Of a stretch of 64,000 nucleotides of DNA, positions 9,441 through 20,295 are shown piece after piece. The notes below the pieces were generated by a model. It had not been told where the DNA came from. It searched no databases and worked only from the letters and a program-made list of their open reading frames with translations. The stretch's first letter is position 1. The number at the start of each line of letters is the position of its first letter. The stretch comes from Salinicola acroporae (GTDB taxonomy: Bacteria; Pseudomonadota; Gammaproteobacteria; Pseudomonadales; Halomonadaceae), in NCBI RefSeq assembly GCF_003206615.1, contig NZ_PZJW01000002.1, positions 481,803 through 545,802 on the forward strand, read 5' to 3'. Position numbers and translations under genes: made by a program.

Positions 9441-10010
9441 TCACTCCGCGCGAGGGCGCTCCGGCGTCGCCAGGATCCGCTGGTAGAAGGCCAGATCGAG
9501 CCAGCGCCCGAACTTGAAGGCGGCCTGGCGGACAGTGCCGGCGTGTTCGAAGCCCAGCCGTTCGTGCAGCACGATGCTGGGAGCGTTAGCGGCATCGATG
9601 CCGCCGATCAGGGTGTGGTACTGCTGAGCCTCGGCGCGCGCGATCAGCGCCGTCATCAGGTGCCTGGCGACGCCCCGCTGGCGGAAGTCGCCATCCACGT
9701 AGACCGAGTGCTCGACGCTGTAGCGATACGCGGCATGGGGCCGAAACGGGCCATAGCTGGCGAAACCCATCAGCCGACCGCTATCGCCGTCGAGCATGCC
9801 GAGGATCGGGAAGTCGCCTTCGCGCTTGGTCTGGAACCATTGCTCGACGACAGCCCTCGTCCGTGGCCGATACTCGTAGAGCGCAGTGGTATTGAGGATG
9901 GCGTCATTGAAGATCGTCAGCACGGCATCGCCGTGCAGGTCGAACTCGCAGTCGATCAGGGTCAAGGTACGGTTCTCACGGTCGAATCGGGGAGCTTGCG
10001 TATCGCTCAA
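9441..10010 (-). CDS. GNAT N-acetyltransferase, phosphinothricin-acetyltransferase-like
   Basis: A 189-residue acetyl-CoA-dependent N-acetyltransferase of the PAT/Bar-like group (methionine sulfoximine and sulfone, phosphinothricin and similar). Typical features are FNDAILNTTALYEYRPRT near residue 35-52, VYVDGDFRQRGVARHLM (acetyl-CoA pyrophosphate loop, R-x-x-G-V-A) and GIDAANAPSIVLHERLGF. The start is a TTG at 10008-10010 that overlaps the TGA of the upstream HslJ-like gene (TTGA), so translation is probably coupled to it. The natural substrate is not shown; amino-acid analogue detoxification is the usual role of relatives. Confidence 0.88.
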   Translation of the reverse strand: MSDTQAPRFDRENRTLTLIDCEFDLHGDAVLTIFNDAILNTTALYEYRPRTRAVVEQWFQTKREGDFPILGMLDGDSGRLMGFASYGPFRPHAAYRYSVEHSVYVDGDFRQRGVARHLMTALIARAEAQQYHTLIGGIDAANAPSIVLHERLGFEHAGTVRQAAFKFGRWLDLAFYQRILATPERPRAE

Positions 10011-10471
10011 TACAGCGCATTGGCCTTGAGCCTGGCCAGCGTTCTGTCAGCCGCGTCCTTCAGCACGAGCGACTGCCCGGAAATCGAGTAGTGCGCCGTC
10101 TCGGAAAGCGTCGCCAGCCACCCCTGCTCGAGGGTCGCCATCTCACCGGGGCACGCCATTCGGGTCGAGGCCAACTGCGAGAAGGTCAGCGTATCCCCTT
10201 CCATCCGGTACCCCCCCATCAGCCGGTTGCACCCCGTCGAGCCGGCAACGCGTCCCTGCGCATCGAGCACCAGGTGCGCTTCGCGCTGGTTGTCCGCCAC
10301 GGGTACCGGTTCACCGTCGAGTGTCATCAGTTTCCAGTAGGTACCGACCAGGGCTTCGCTGGCCGCCGGGGTGTTGGTGCCGGTTGCGGCACCCTCGTCA
10401 CCTGGGTTCGAAGCACAACCGGCAACGCTCACGACGATGGCGGCGACGAATAGGGAAAGGCGTGACAGCAC
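10007..10471 (-). CDS. META-domain (HslJ-like) outer-membrane lipoprotein
   Basis: A 154-residue lipoprotein: signal segment LSRLSLFVAAIVV, lipobox VAGC (acylated Cys near residue 19), a Thr/Ala-rich linker and one META domain with the conserved GTYWKL start and STGCNRLMGGY and ACPGEMATLEQ motifs of HslJ. HslJ itself is linked to novobiocin resistance and heat shock in E. coli; the molecular role is not established. The start is a GTG at 10471 with GAGGAC upstream. Longer frames extend into non-coding sequence. Its stop overlaps the TTG start of the acetyltransferase gene. Confidence 0.85.
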   Translation of the reverse strand: MLSRLSLFVAAIVVSVAGCASNPGDEGAATGTNTPAASEALVGTYWKLMTLDGEPVPVADNQREAHLVLDAQGRVAGSTGCNRLMGGYRMEGDTLTFSQLASTRMACPGEMATLEQGWLATLSETAHYSISGQSLVLKDAADRTLARLKANALY

Positions 10472-10620
10472 GTGAACGTCCTCATGTGGGAAGCGTGAAG
10501 CAAACGGGGCGATTTTGCGCGCGGGCGACCCCGGAGGCAATCCGGACCGCCCCCTCGGCGAAAACGCCAGGGCCTGTCCAAACGATTCACCCGGCTCACG
10601 ACGTCGCGTGTGAACACGTC

Positions 10621-12087
10621 CTAGTGGCGCTCGATCATCGCGGTCAGGTCGTCGGCAACCATCGGCAGCGTCTCGCGCCAGGAGAGATACGGCGTCGACG
10701 CGGTACCGTTGACCAGCACGGCGAAGCTGCCCCAACGGCCGCTGTCGGTGCGGAAATAGCCCGCCACCGCGCGTACCGTCACCGGCTCGTTGAGCGTGCC
10801 CGTCTTGAGCATCACGTGGTCCTGGAAGGTCTGGCTGCCACGACGGATGAAATGCATCGGCCCGTTGGCGGGTACCTGCATGCCGGCCACGAACGTGGGA
10901 AACAGCGAGGCATTGCCGTACATCGCGTTCAGCAGTGCGTTGACGCTCTGCGCCGACACCCGGTTTTCCGGCGTCAGCCCGCTACCGCTGCGCAGTATCG
11001 CCGCACCGTGTCCCGGCAGGCTGGTGGCGAAACGCTCGAGCTCCCGCCCGGCGTCCGGCAGATTCTGCTGGGTGCCGGAGGTCAGATCCAGCGCCAGGGT
11101 GTCGGCCATGAAATTGTTCGAGTAGTTGAGCGTGCGCAGCAGCAGTTCCTGCAACGGCTTGCCTTCGACGGCGGCCAAGTCCTTGGCGACCGACGGCGGA
11201 GCCTGCCGACTGACGGCGTAGCCGCCGCTGACAGGCACGCCCGCCTGGCGCAGCAGCGACAGCAGCGTCTGCCCGGTCTGGTCCGCCGGATCCGAGCTCG
11301 CCTTGTAGATGGGACGGGGATAGGTCCCGGCAGGAATCCGGCCGCTGATCTTGAGCGTGTCCCCCTGGCTGTCGGTCACCCGCTTGGCGTAGAGGTCGGC
11401 GGAGCCGCTCGCGGCGACCGTGGTCACGTCGTTCTCGATTCGCAGGGTCGGCGCTACCGTATCGCAACTGGTGATCCGTGCCGGCTGGCCGACCACCCCC
11501 GGCATCACCGTGGCGCACCAGCTGCCGTAGTTGACCGCCGCGGAAGAGAGCAGCGACGCGTAGGCGTTGGTGCCCTCCGTCTGTGTCTTGCAGCGATCGC
11601 TGGTCTCGCAGGTCACCGGGCCAAATCGCCACTGGCTGATCACCAGTTGCCCGTCGACGCTGGAAACCCCGAGCTCTCGCAGCTTCTGGATCAGCCGCCA
11701 CAGCTCTTCCGATGTCAGCGCCGGGTCACCGCCACCCTCGAGTACCAGGTCGCCGTGCAGCACGCCGTTGCCATCGAGCGTGCCGGTGGAGACGAAGCGC
11801 GTGGTGAACCGGTGCTGCGGCCCCCAGCGATCCAGGGTGGCGGCGGCGGTGTAGAGCTTGGTGACGGATGCCGGCGACAGCGGTTGCGAGGGATTGAGGG
11901 CGCCCAGCACCTCCCCGCTATCCAATAGCCGCGCCTGGGCGCTGATCACGAACCCTTTGTCGGCGAGCCGGGCAACATGATCGAACCCGGCCGCCTGGAC
12001 GACGACAGAGACCACCGATAGTGACAACGCACCGAGAAACAGAGAACTCCGACCTAGCCACCGCCGCATAATGGATGCTCGCTTCAA
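10621..12087 (-). CDS. dacB: D-alanyl-D-alanine carboxypeptidase/endopeptidase (PBP4)
   Basis: A periplasmic class C low-molecular-weight penicillin-binding protein that removes terminal D-Ala and cleaves cross-links in peptidoglycan. After a signal peptide (cleavage near AQA/VQA, about residue 32), the catalytic motifs appear in order: S74-V-T-K77 in LSPASVTKLYT, S-N-N in LNYSNNFMAD, and K-T-G in MLKTGTLNEP. Between the first two is the large extra domain with paired cysteines (VTCETSDRCKTQ; WCATVM...ITSCDT) typical of DacB. The 488-residue length fits. Start at 12087; an ATG six codons in is possible. Confidence 0.94.
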   Translation of the reverse strand: MKRASIMRRWLGRSSLFLGALSLSVVSVVVQAAGFDHVARLADKGFVISAQARLLDSGEVLGALNPSQPLSPASVTKLYTAAATLDRWGPQHRFTTRFVSTGTLDGNGVLHGDLVLEGGGDPALTSEELWRLIQKLRELGVSSVDGQLVISQWRFGPVTCETSDRCKTQTEGTNAYASLLSSAAVNYGSWCATVMPGVVGQPARITSCDTVAPTLRIENDVTTVAASGSADLYAKRVTDSQGDTLKISGRIPAGTYPRPIYKASSDPADQTGQTLLSLLRQAGVPVSGGYAVSRQAPPSVAKDLAAVEGKPLQELLLRTLNYSNNFMADTLALDLTSGTQQNLPDAGRELERFATSLPGHGAAILRSGSGLTPENRVSAQSVNALLNAMYGNASLFPTFVAGMQVPANGPMHFIRRGSQTFQDHVMLKTGTLNEPVTVRAVAGYFRTDSGRWGSFAVLVNGTASTPYLSWRETLPMVADDLTAMIERH

Positions 12088-12209
12088 AGAAAAATGAGGG
12101 CCAATCTGGTCCAGAGCGTACCAATTAACGCCCCCCGGAGGCGATGCCTGGCGTCATGTCAAAGTACCAAAAGACGAAAGTGCTGAAAGAGAGGCGGCGC
12201 TATCGCACG

Positions 12210-12539
12210 TCAATGCGACGACAGCCTCGAAAAAACCTGGATGACGGCGACGCCGGCAATGATCAGCCCCATGCCCAGGTAGGCGGGCAGATCCGGTTTC
12301 TCGCCGTAGAACACGATACCGATCAGCGTCACCAGCACGATACCGAGGCCGGCCCAGATCGCGTAGGTGATGCCCACGGGCAGCGACTTCAGCACCAGCG
12401 ACAGCGCATAGAACGAGAAGCCGTAGCCCACGACCACCACGAGACTGGGCAGCCAGCGTGTGAAACCGGCCGAGGCTTTCAGCGAACTGGTCGCCACGAC
12501 TTCGGCGACGATCGCCAGGGCGAGGAGCAGATAGCTCAT
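12210..12539 (-). CDS. SMR-family small multidrug efflux protein (EmrE/Qac-like)
   Basis: A 109-residue proton-coupled antiporter of the small multidrug resistance family, working as a dual-topology dimer in the inner membrane. Four helices are visible. The essential membrane glutamate is Glu13 in IVAEVVATSSLK (Glu14 in EmrE), and YAIWAGLGIV and GEKPDLPAYLGMGLIIAGV are the family's TM3 and TM4 motifs. The ATG at 12539 overlaps the stop of the upstream methyltransferase gene by 4 bp (ATGA), so the two are co-translated. Likely exports quaternary or guanidinium-type cations; the exact substrate cannot be told. Confidence 0.92.
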   Translation of the reverse strand: MSYLLLALAIVAEVVATSSLKASAGFTRWLPSLVVVVGYGFSFYALSLVLKSLPVGITYAIWAGLGIVLVTLIGIVFYGEKPDLPAYLGMGLIIAGVAVIQVFSRLSSH

Positions 12540-13225
12540 CGGGCGGGCTCCCCGTTCGGTAGCGAGGGAGCGAGATCGACGCGATAACGCCATAGCGTCT
12601 GGCCGCTCTCGCCATATTTTCGCTCGAATGGCGTCATGAAGGTGACGCCGGGAGTGAAGGACGCGATCTCGCCCTCGATCCCGAGCAGCACCTCGACGCC
12701 GAAGGCGAACTCCTCGACATAGATGGCCCAGTTGGAGCGCAGTTCCAGCACTCCGCCGAGCGCGAGCAACGAGGGAAAGACCGGATGGCCGTGCCAGCGC
12801 TTCTTGAGTTGCGTGCTCTTGGGATAGGGATTCGGATACAGCAGGTAGTGTCGCGCCGGCCGCCACCCGGCGGCGCGCGCCAGGCGCCAGAAATCGACCA
12901 GATCGGCACGCACCAGTCGCGCGTTGTCCGGCAAGGGACCGTGATCTCGTGACAGCCGCAGCTCGCTGCGATCCACCCCGATCACGGCGTGATCGGGGTG
13001 ACGTTCGGCGAGCCGGCGCGTGGAGAGCCCCACGCCACAGCCGGCATCGAGGATCAGTGGCCGGCACTGGGCCTCCAGCCACCGAGCCGCTTCCGCGAAG
13101 GCCAGTCGCGTATGCTCGGCGGGTGGGCGTTGCCACTCGCTATCGCGCGCGCGCTGGACGCGGCGCATCAAATCCTGGTGCGGCCCCTGCTGACTTGAGA
13201 CGATGGCGCGCGATGAGGCTTGCAT
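12536..13225 (-). CDS. TrmB-like class I SAM-dependent methyltransferase
   Basis: A 229-residue methyltransferase related to tRNA (guanine-46-N7) methyltransferase TrmB. The SAM-binding motif I is ILDAGCGVGLSTRRLA (about 58-73), followed by GVDRSELRL; the post-motif LYPNPYPKSTQLKKRWHGHP corresponds to the FPDPWxKxRHxKRR tRNA-binding loop of TrmB but with altered residues. The C-terminal TPFERKY matches the TxFE end motif of TrmB. It is probably a divergent paralogue, and its modification target could differ. Start ATG 13225. It overlaps the SMR gene by 4 bp and is divergent from fabY. Confidence 0.8.
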   Translation of the reverse strand: MQASSRAIVSSQQGPHQDLMRRVQRARDSEWQRPPAEHTRLAFAEAARWLEAQCRPLILDAGCGVGLSTRRLAERHPDHAVIGVDRSELRLSRDHGPLPDNARLVRADLVDFWRLARAAGWRPARHYLLYPNPYPKSTQLKKRWHGHPVFPSLLALGGVLELRSNWAIYVEEFAFGVEVLLGIEGEIASFTPGVTFMTPFERKYGESGQTLWRYRVDLAPSLPNGEPAR

Positions 13226-13548
13226 GAGAACACCGATGATAAAGCTGCGACAGGCCGGGTATTCTAGCAGCCGGCCGCCCGACCTTGGCATCCGGAACGC
13301 ACGATAGCTTACCTGGCGTGGCATGACGGCGCGCGCGCGCAGGTGTATCATCCCTGCCCACATTCAGCCAATCCTGGCAATACGGCCTTCGATGGCATGT
13401 GCGATCACTGTTTTCCCTGTTCGCTCGGGGGCTTTTCTCCACCGGTTCGGGCCGAAAGCTGAGTCCCGGCGGGAATATCCTTTCATCGCAGTCGATCCAT
13501 CCCCATGTCATGGTTACCGATTGCCCCAATGTTCACGAGGGACGTGGC
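13226..13548. other. Divergent region between trmB-like gene and fabY
   Basis: The 323 bp hold the 5' regions of both genes. An open frame continues upstream of fabY through this region with in-frame ATGs at 13399 and 13510, but the encoded residues are not conserved in FabY. There is a short alternating GC run near 13329-13339. I see no RNA structure or clear operator. Confidence 0.4.
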
Positions 13549-16305
<2,757 letters not shown>

Positions 16306-16386
16306 GCCCGCTCGCCCCACTCCCGTGACCTGTGTATGAGCCCACCGCACATCCGGGTCGCGCTCGTTACCCGCGAAACGCCCACC

Positions 16387-16932
16387 ATGAAGATCAATGT
16401 CGTCGGTACCAGTGGAAGCGGCAAGAGCACGCTGGCGAGAAAACTCGCCAGCGTGCTGGACGTTCCGCATATCCAGCTCGACCAGCTTTACTGGCAAGCC
16501 GACTGGCAAGGCACGCCCGACGACGAGTTCTTCGCGCGTCTCCGCCGGGCCATGGCAGCATCACCGGACGGCTGGGTCATCGACGGCAACTTCGATCGCA
16601 CGCGTCATATCAAGTGGCCCGAAGCGGATATCGTCATCTGGCTCGACCTGGGCTTCTGGCGAGTGCTGGGCCAATCCGTGCGCCGCGCCATCGAACGCAT
16701 CGTCACCCGCGAGGAACTCTGGCCCGGTACCGGTAACCGGGAAAGCTTTCGCCAGACGTTCCTCAGCCGCCGTTCGATCCTGCTCTGGTCGCTGGGAACC
16801 TGGCGCCAGAACCGCAGACGCTACCTGGACGCCATGATCGACCCGGCCTACCGGCACATCCGCTTCGTTCGCCTGACCCATCGCCACGAGCTGGCCACCT
16901 TGGTCGCCGCGCTGGACCAGCGCAATCCCTGA
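16387..16932 (+). CDS. P-loop kinase-like protein (adenylate-kinase/FlaR-like)
   Basis: A 181-residue nucleoside/small-molecule kinase-like protein. The Walker A loop GTSGSGKST is at residues 7-15. VPHIQLDQLYWQADW and DGWVIDGNFDRTRHIKWPEADIVIWLDL are the segments typical of the FlaR / DNA-topology-modulation annotation group, whose biochemical role is unknown. An Arg-rich lid (WRQNRRRY) follows. The ATG at 16387 gives an N-terminus directly on the first beta strand; an upstream ATG at 16336 adds unconserved residues. Function beyond ATP binding is not claimed. Confidence 0.8.
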   Translation: MKINVVGTSGSGKSTLARKLASVLDVPHIQLDQLYWQADWQGTPDDEFFARLRRAMAASPDGWVIDGNFDRTRHIKWPEADIVIWLDLGFWRVLGQSVRRAIERIVTREELWPGTGNRESFRQTFLSRRSILLWSLGTWRQNRRRYLDAMIDPAYRHIRFVRLTHRHELATLVAALDQRNP

Positions 16933-16935
16933 AAA

Positions 16936-16977
16936 CGCCGGTGCCGCTCCGATTTCCGGGTCGAAGCGGCGCCGGCG
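16936..16977. terminator. Terminator hairpin between convergent genes
   Basis: A 13-bp GC-rich stem (one G-U pair) around a 16-nt loop separates the P-loop kinase gene and the reverse-strand outer-membrane gene. On the reverse strand it is followed by four T, so it best fits termination of the outer-membrane gene, with likely action in both directions. Confidence 0.65.
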
Positions 16978-16997
16978 CATTATCGTTCATGGCACGG

Positions 16998-18416
16998 CTA
17001 GAACGTGTAGGTCGCGTAGAGCTCGAACAGCTGAGCGGTGTCGTCGTTGCCACCGAAGCGCTCCTCGGCCCCCTGCTGCGGGTCAGCAATGGCGTAGATA
17101 CCCGATAACGAGAGACGCTCGGTGATCGACCAGTCGGCATAGAGATTGAATTCGCTGGCGAAGTCGCTATGGCTCGCACCCGCCGCTTCGGTGTCGTGAT
17201 AGCGGAACCGGTAGCCGATCGCCCCGATCTCCAGATCGCCCCGCGGCGCCACCGAAAAGCGCAGCATGTCGACATCCAGATTGGCGTTGAACAGCATGTA
17301 CTCGCCGACGATCTCGCCCATGAACCAGTTGCCCCAGCCGCCGGCGAAGTCGTAGAACAGCGTGTCGTAGTCCTCGCCGAATTCGGCGTGACGATAGGCG
17401 ATCTGCGGCGTCCAGGGCACATCGGAGAAGTCGTAGGTCGCCTGGAGGTACCAGCCGTTGTCGTCGATGCCTTCATCGCTGTTCTTCTCGCGGACGATCT
17501 GTCCCCCCAGCGAGAAATCGGGGACGGCGGCGAACGGCTTGCCCTTGGCTCGCAGGTTGTAGACGTCCATGCCGTCGCGGCCGGCGATGTCGCTGTCGTA
17601 GACTCGCAGGTAGGCCGCGCCCACCTTGGCCCGATCACCCCAGGTGTAGTCGACGTTGGCGCCATTGGTGCTGGTTTCGTTATCCGGGCCGCCGCTGACG
17701 TACTGATCGGCCTCGAGGTGGAACAGGTCGCCGTGCCAGCCGTGACTCTCGATCGAGGCGACGGCACTGTTCTTGAAGCCTTCGCTGGGGCCGATGTAGT
17801 AGCCCGCGTACTTGCCGGTATCGGTAAAGCCGTCACCGACCAGAAAGCCGTCGCCGAATTCGAATTTCTGGCGTCCGGCCGAGAGCGTGATCGCGTCCTC
17901 GCCAAGCGTATCGGCCCACAGATCGCCGCTGCGCCATCCGAGATAGGCACGATCAAGGCGCGCATGCTCGGGATGTCCGGGTGTCGCGCCGGCCGCGTCG
18001 CCGTAGGCGCTGCCGCGAGTCAGCGCGTAGCTGCCCTGAACACCGGTGAACCAGGTGCCGCCGCCGAGGATGTCCCACTCCGCCGTCAGCGCCGGCTGGC
18101 CTGCGGCTTCCATCCAGTCAGGGCTGGTCCCGGTGGGCGCGCCGCCATCGATACTGGACCCCGATCCGAAATTGACGTTATCGGTCACGGCGCCGAAACC
18201 GTAGAGGGTCAGCCCACCGTTGAGGCGAAGACGTCCATCGTCACTCTCGTAGAGCGAATGCGGGGCGCTCGGTGTGGCGATGCCGGCACCGAGATAATCG
18301 ATATCGGTGACAGCAGTGATGGCGTGGGCCTGGGAGGAGAACATTCCCCCCATCAGAAAGGCGCACGTGAGTGCACGACGACCGGGCAAGGCCGGCTGCT
18401 CGCGGCTTGGCGACAT
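16998..18416 (-). CDS. Outer-membrane beta-barrel protein, alginate-export/porin-like
   Basis: A 472-residue exported protein. The signal peptide ends near SSQAHA (about residue 32). The rest has alternating strands rich in Gly, Tyr, Trp and Asp and ends in YATYTF, a C-terminal aromatic suitable for recognition by the Bam machinery. LTAEWDILGGGTWFTGVQG and LSAGRQKFEFGDGFLVGDGF resemble AlgE/alginate-export barrel proteins, but I cannot name the cargo. It stands alone, between a terminator and a divergent MATE pump gene. A general porin or substrate-specific channel are alternatives. Confidence 0.7.
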   Translation of the reverse strand: MSPSREQPALPGRRALTCAFLMGGMFSSQAHAITAVTDIDYLGAGIATPSAPHSLYESDDGRLRLNGGLTLYGFGAVTDNVNFGSGSSIDGGAPTGTSPDWMEAAGQPALTAEWDILGGGTWFTGVQGSYALTRGSAYGDAAGATPGHPEHARLDRAYLGWRSGDLWADTLGEDAITLSAGRQKFEFGDGFLVGDGFTDTGKYAGYYIGPSEGFKNSAVASIESHGWHGDLFHLEADQYVSGGPDNETSTNGANVDYTWGDRAKVGAAYLRVYDSDIAGRDGMDVYNLRAKGKPFAAVPDFSLGGQIVREKNSDEGIDDNGWYLQATYDFSDVPWTPQIAYRHAEFGEDYDTLFYDFAGGWGNWFMGEIVGEYMLFNANLDVDMLRFSVAPRGDLEIGAIGYRFRYHDTEAAGASHSDFASEFNLYADWSITERLSLSGIYAIADPQQGAEERFGGNDDTAQLFELYATYTF

Positions 18417-18634
18417 GGTCAGGTTCCCTTGGCTCTCGGCTTTTGTTCAGCCGTTGGCGATAGCGAATGCGGTCTCCGGGATCGGCCGGTCAGACGACGA
18501 TGGCATTCGCGTGACATCGAGCTAAGCCTAGAAAATTTCGCCGACAGCGCAACTCGCGACCCGCACGGGACCGAGTTGCGAGTATGCTGGCGGACGCCGC
18601 TGGCTGGATTTCGACGAACCGCAGGAAGCACGAC

Positions 18635-19939
18635 TTGGCCTCTCAATATACGACCCGCCATATCTGGAAGCTGGCGTGGCCGATCATCCTCTCCAACATC
18701 ACCGTCCCGCTGCTGGGTCTGGTGGACACGGCCGTCGTCGGCCATCTCCCCGACTCGCGCTATCTGGCGGCGGTAACGCTCGGCGCCACGCTGTTCAGCT
18801 TCCTCTACTGGGGATTCGGTTTTCTGCGAATGGGCACCACCGGCCTGACCTCCCAGGCGGTGGGTCGCGAGAACGACAGCGACGTGCGCCTGCTGCTGGC
18901 GCAGTCGCTGGTCATGGCCGCCACGATCGGGTTGGCGCTGATCCTGCTGTCGCACCCGTTGATCGATTTCGGCCTGTGGCTGCTCGACGGCAGCGAGGCG
19001 GCGATGCGGCTCGCCGCCGACTACGCGCATATCCGGATCTTCTCGGCCCCGGTGGTGCTGGCCAATTACGCCATCCTGGGCTGGTTCATCGGCCAGCAGA
19101 AGACGCGTATCACGCTGGCGATCCTGCTGCTCACCAATGGCGTCAACATCGTGCTCGACCTGCTGTTCGTGGTCGGCTTCGGCCTGGCCAGCGACGGCGT
19201 GGCCTGGGCCTCGCTGATCGCCGACTACAGCGCGCTGGCCTTCGGCCTGTGGCGAGTCGCCGTCCACTGTCGGCAGCTGGGCGGGTCGCTGTCGCGCCAG
19301 GCGCTGTGGGTATGGGGCCACTACTCGGCGCTGATTCGCGTCAACCAGCACCTGTTCGTGCGGACGCTGGGGCTGCTGTTCGCCCAGGCGTTCTTCACTG
19401 CCCAGGGGGCCAATTTCGGCGACACCGTCCTCGCTGCCAATGCCGTGCTGCTGCAGTTCATCATGCTTGTCTCGTTCGCCCTGGACGGCTTCGCCAACGC
19501 CGCCGAAGCGCTGACCGGGCGCTCGGTGGGACGGCGCGACTGGAGCGACTTCGGCGCCGCCGTCGGTGCCGCCGGCAAACTGTCGCTGCTGGTGGCGGGC
19601 GGCTCGATGCTACTGTTTGCAGTGGCAGGAAATGGGCTGATATCGCTGCTGACCGACCTGCCGGAAGTCCGCACCACCGCTGCCGACTACCTGCCCTGGA
19701 TGATCGCCATGCCGGCGCTGGCGGTATGGAGCTACCTGCTCGATGGCGTCTTCATCGGCGCTACTGAAAGCCGTGCGATGCGCGACACCGTCTGGCTGGC
19801 CCTCGCCTGCTACCTGCCGGTGTGGTGGCTGACCCAGGACTACGGCAATCACGGCCTGTGGTTCGCGTTTTTGTTTTTCACCCTGGTGCGTTCGACCTCT
19901 CTCGCCTTCTGCTACCTGTACTACCGAAGGACGCGCTAG
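18635..19939 (+). CDS. dinF: MATE-family efflux protein, DinF type
   Basis: A 434-residue cation-coupled multidrug/antioxidant exporter with twelve helices. The N-terminal WPIILSNITVPLLGLVDTAV is nearly identical to E. coli DinF, and FLRMGTTGLTSQAVG and LDGFANAAEALTGRSVG are the two pseudo-symmetric MATE motifs. The proposed start is a TTG at 18635 with AGGAAG upstream; an ATG at 18584 would add residues without resemblance to the family and overlap the promoter. Unlike E. coli, it is not next to lexA, so SOS control is not implied. Divergent from the beta-barrel gene. Confidence 0.9.
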   Translation: MASQYTTRHIWKLAWPIILSNITVPLLGLVDTAVVGHLPDSRYLAAVTLGATLFSFLYWGFGFLRMGTTGLTSQAVGRENDSDVRLLLAQSLVMAATIGLALILLSHPLIDFGLWLLDGSEAAMRLAADYAHIRIFSAPVVLANYAILGWFIGQQKTRITLAILLLTNGVNIVLDLLFVVGFGLASDGVAWASLIADYSALAFGLWRVAVHCRQLGGSLSRQALWVWGHYSALIRVNQHLFVRTLGLLFAQAFFTAQGANFGDTVLAANAVLLQFIMLVSFALDGFANAAEALTGRSVGRRDWSDFGAAVGAAGKLSLLVAGGSMLLFAVAGNGLISLLTDLPEVRTTAADYLPWMIAMPALAVWSYLLDGVFIGATESRAMRDTVWLALACYLPVWWLTQDYGNHGLWFAFLFFTLVRSTSLAFCYLYYRRTR

Positions 19940-20295
19940 TCGCCGACCGCCGGCAGCGAAACTTCCCCGGAAACAAGTCGCTAGACCAAGGTTGACTAAT
20001 GGAGAGTGCGGGGATGCGTTAGGCTCGCGCCAAGCCAACGCTGCATGAATTGACGAGCAGGATGAAGTCGGCGACACGTCGTCGCAAGGCGCACGGAGCG
20101 CAGACTCGAAGCGAAGCGGAGAGAACGTCCTCAAGACGGCACCGAAGGGGCGAGAATCCGCAGGTCTCGAGTCAGCCGGGGCATACGGTTGATATGCGAC
20201 GATTCCGCTCGGACCGGCACCGCGCAACGAAGCCGCTTCGCCTGCTCGAACAGTGATGCAGTGTCTCCCTAACGTTCACCGACGAGATCTCCCCC
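19940..20295. other. Intergenic region dinF-atoE
   Basis: These 356 bp contain no gene I can support. A TTGACT hexamer at 19992-19997 followed about 20 bp later by TTAGGCT is the only promoter-like pair, with poor spacing. The stretch 20045-20240 is unusually rich in purine-heavy words such as AAGCGAAGCGGAGAG and could be a decayed repeat. Nothing folds into an obvious RNA by eye. Confidence 0.4.

Noticed and set aside
10321-11928. A 535-codon forward frame opposite dacB
   Set aside because: dacB has all three penicillin-binding motifs in order on the other strand; this frame has none.
20045-20255. Small protein gene in the dinF-atoE gap
   Set aside because: The open frame is Arg/Ser/Thr-rich without ribosome site or hydrophobic core and looks like random translation of a purine-rich stretch.
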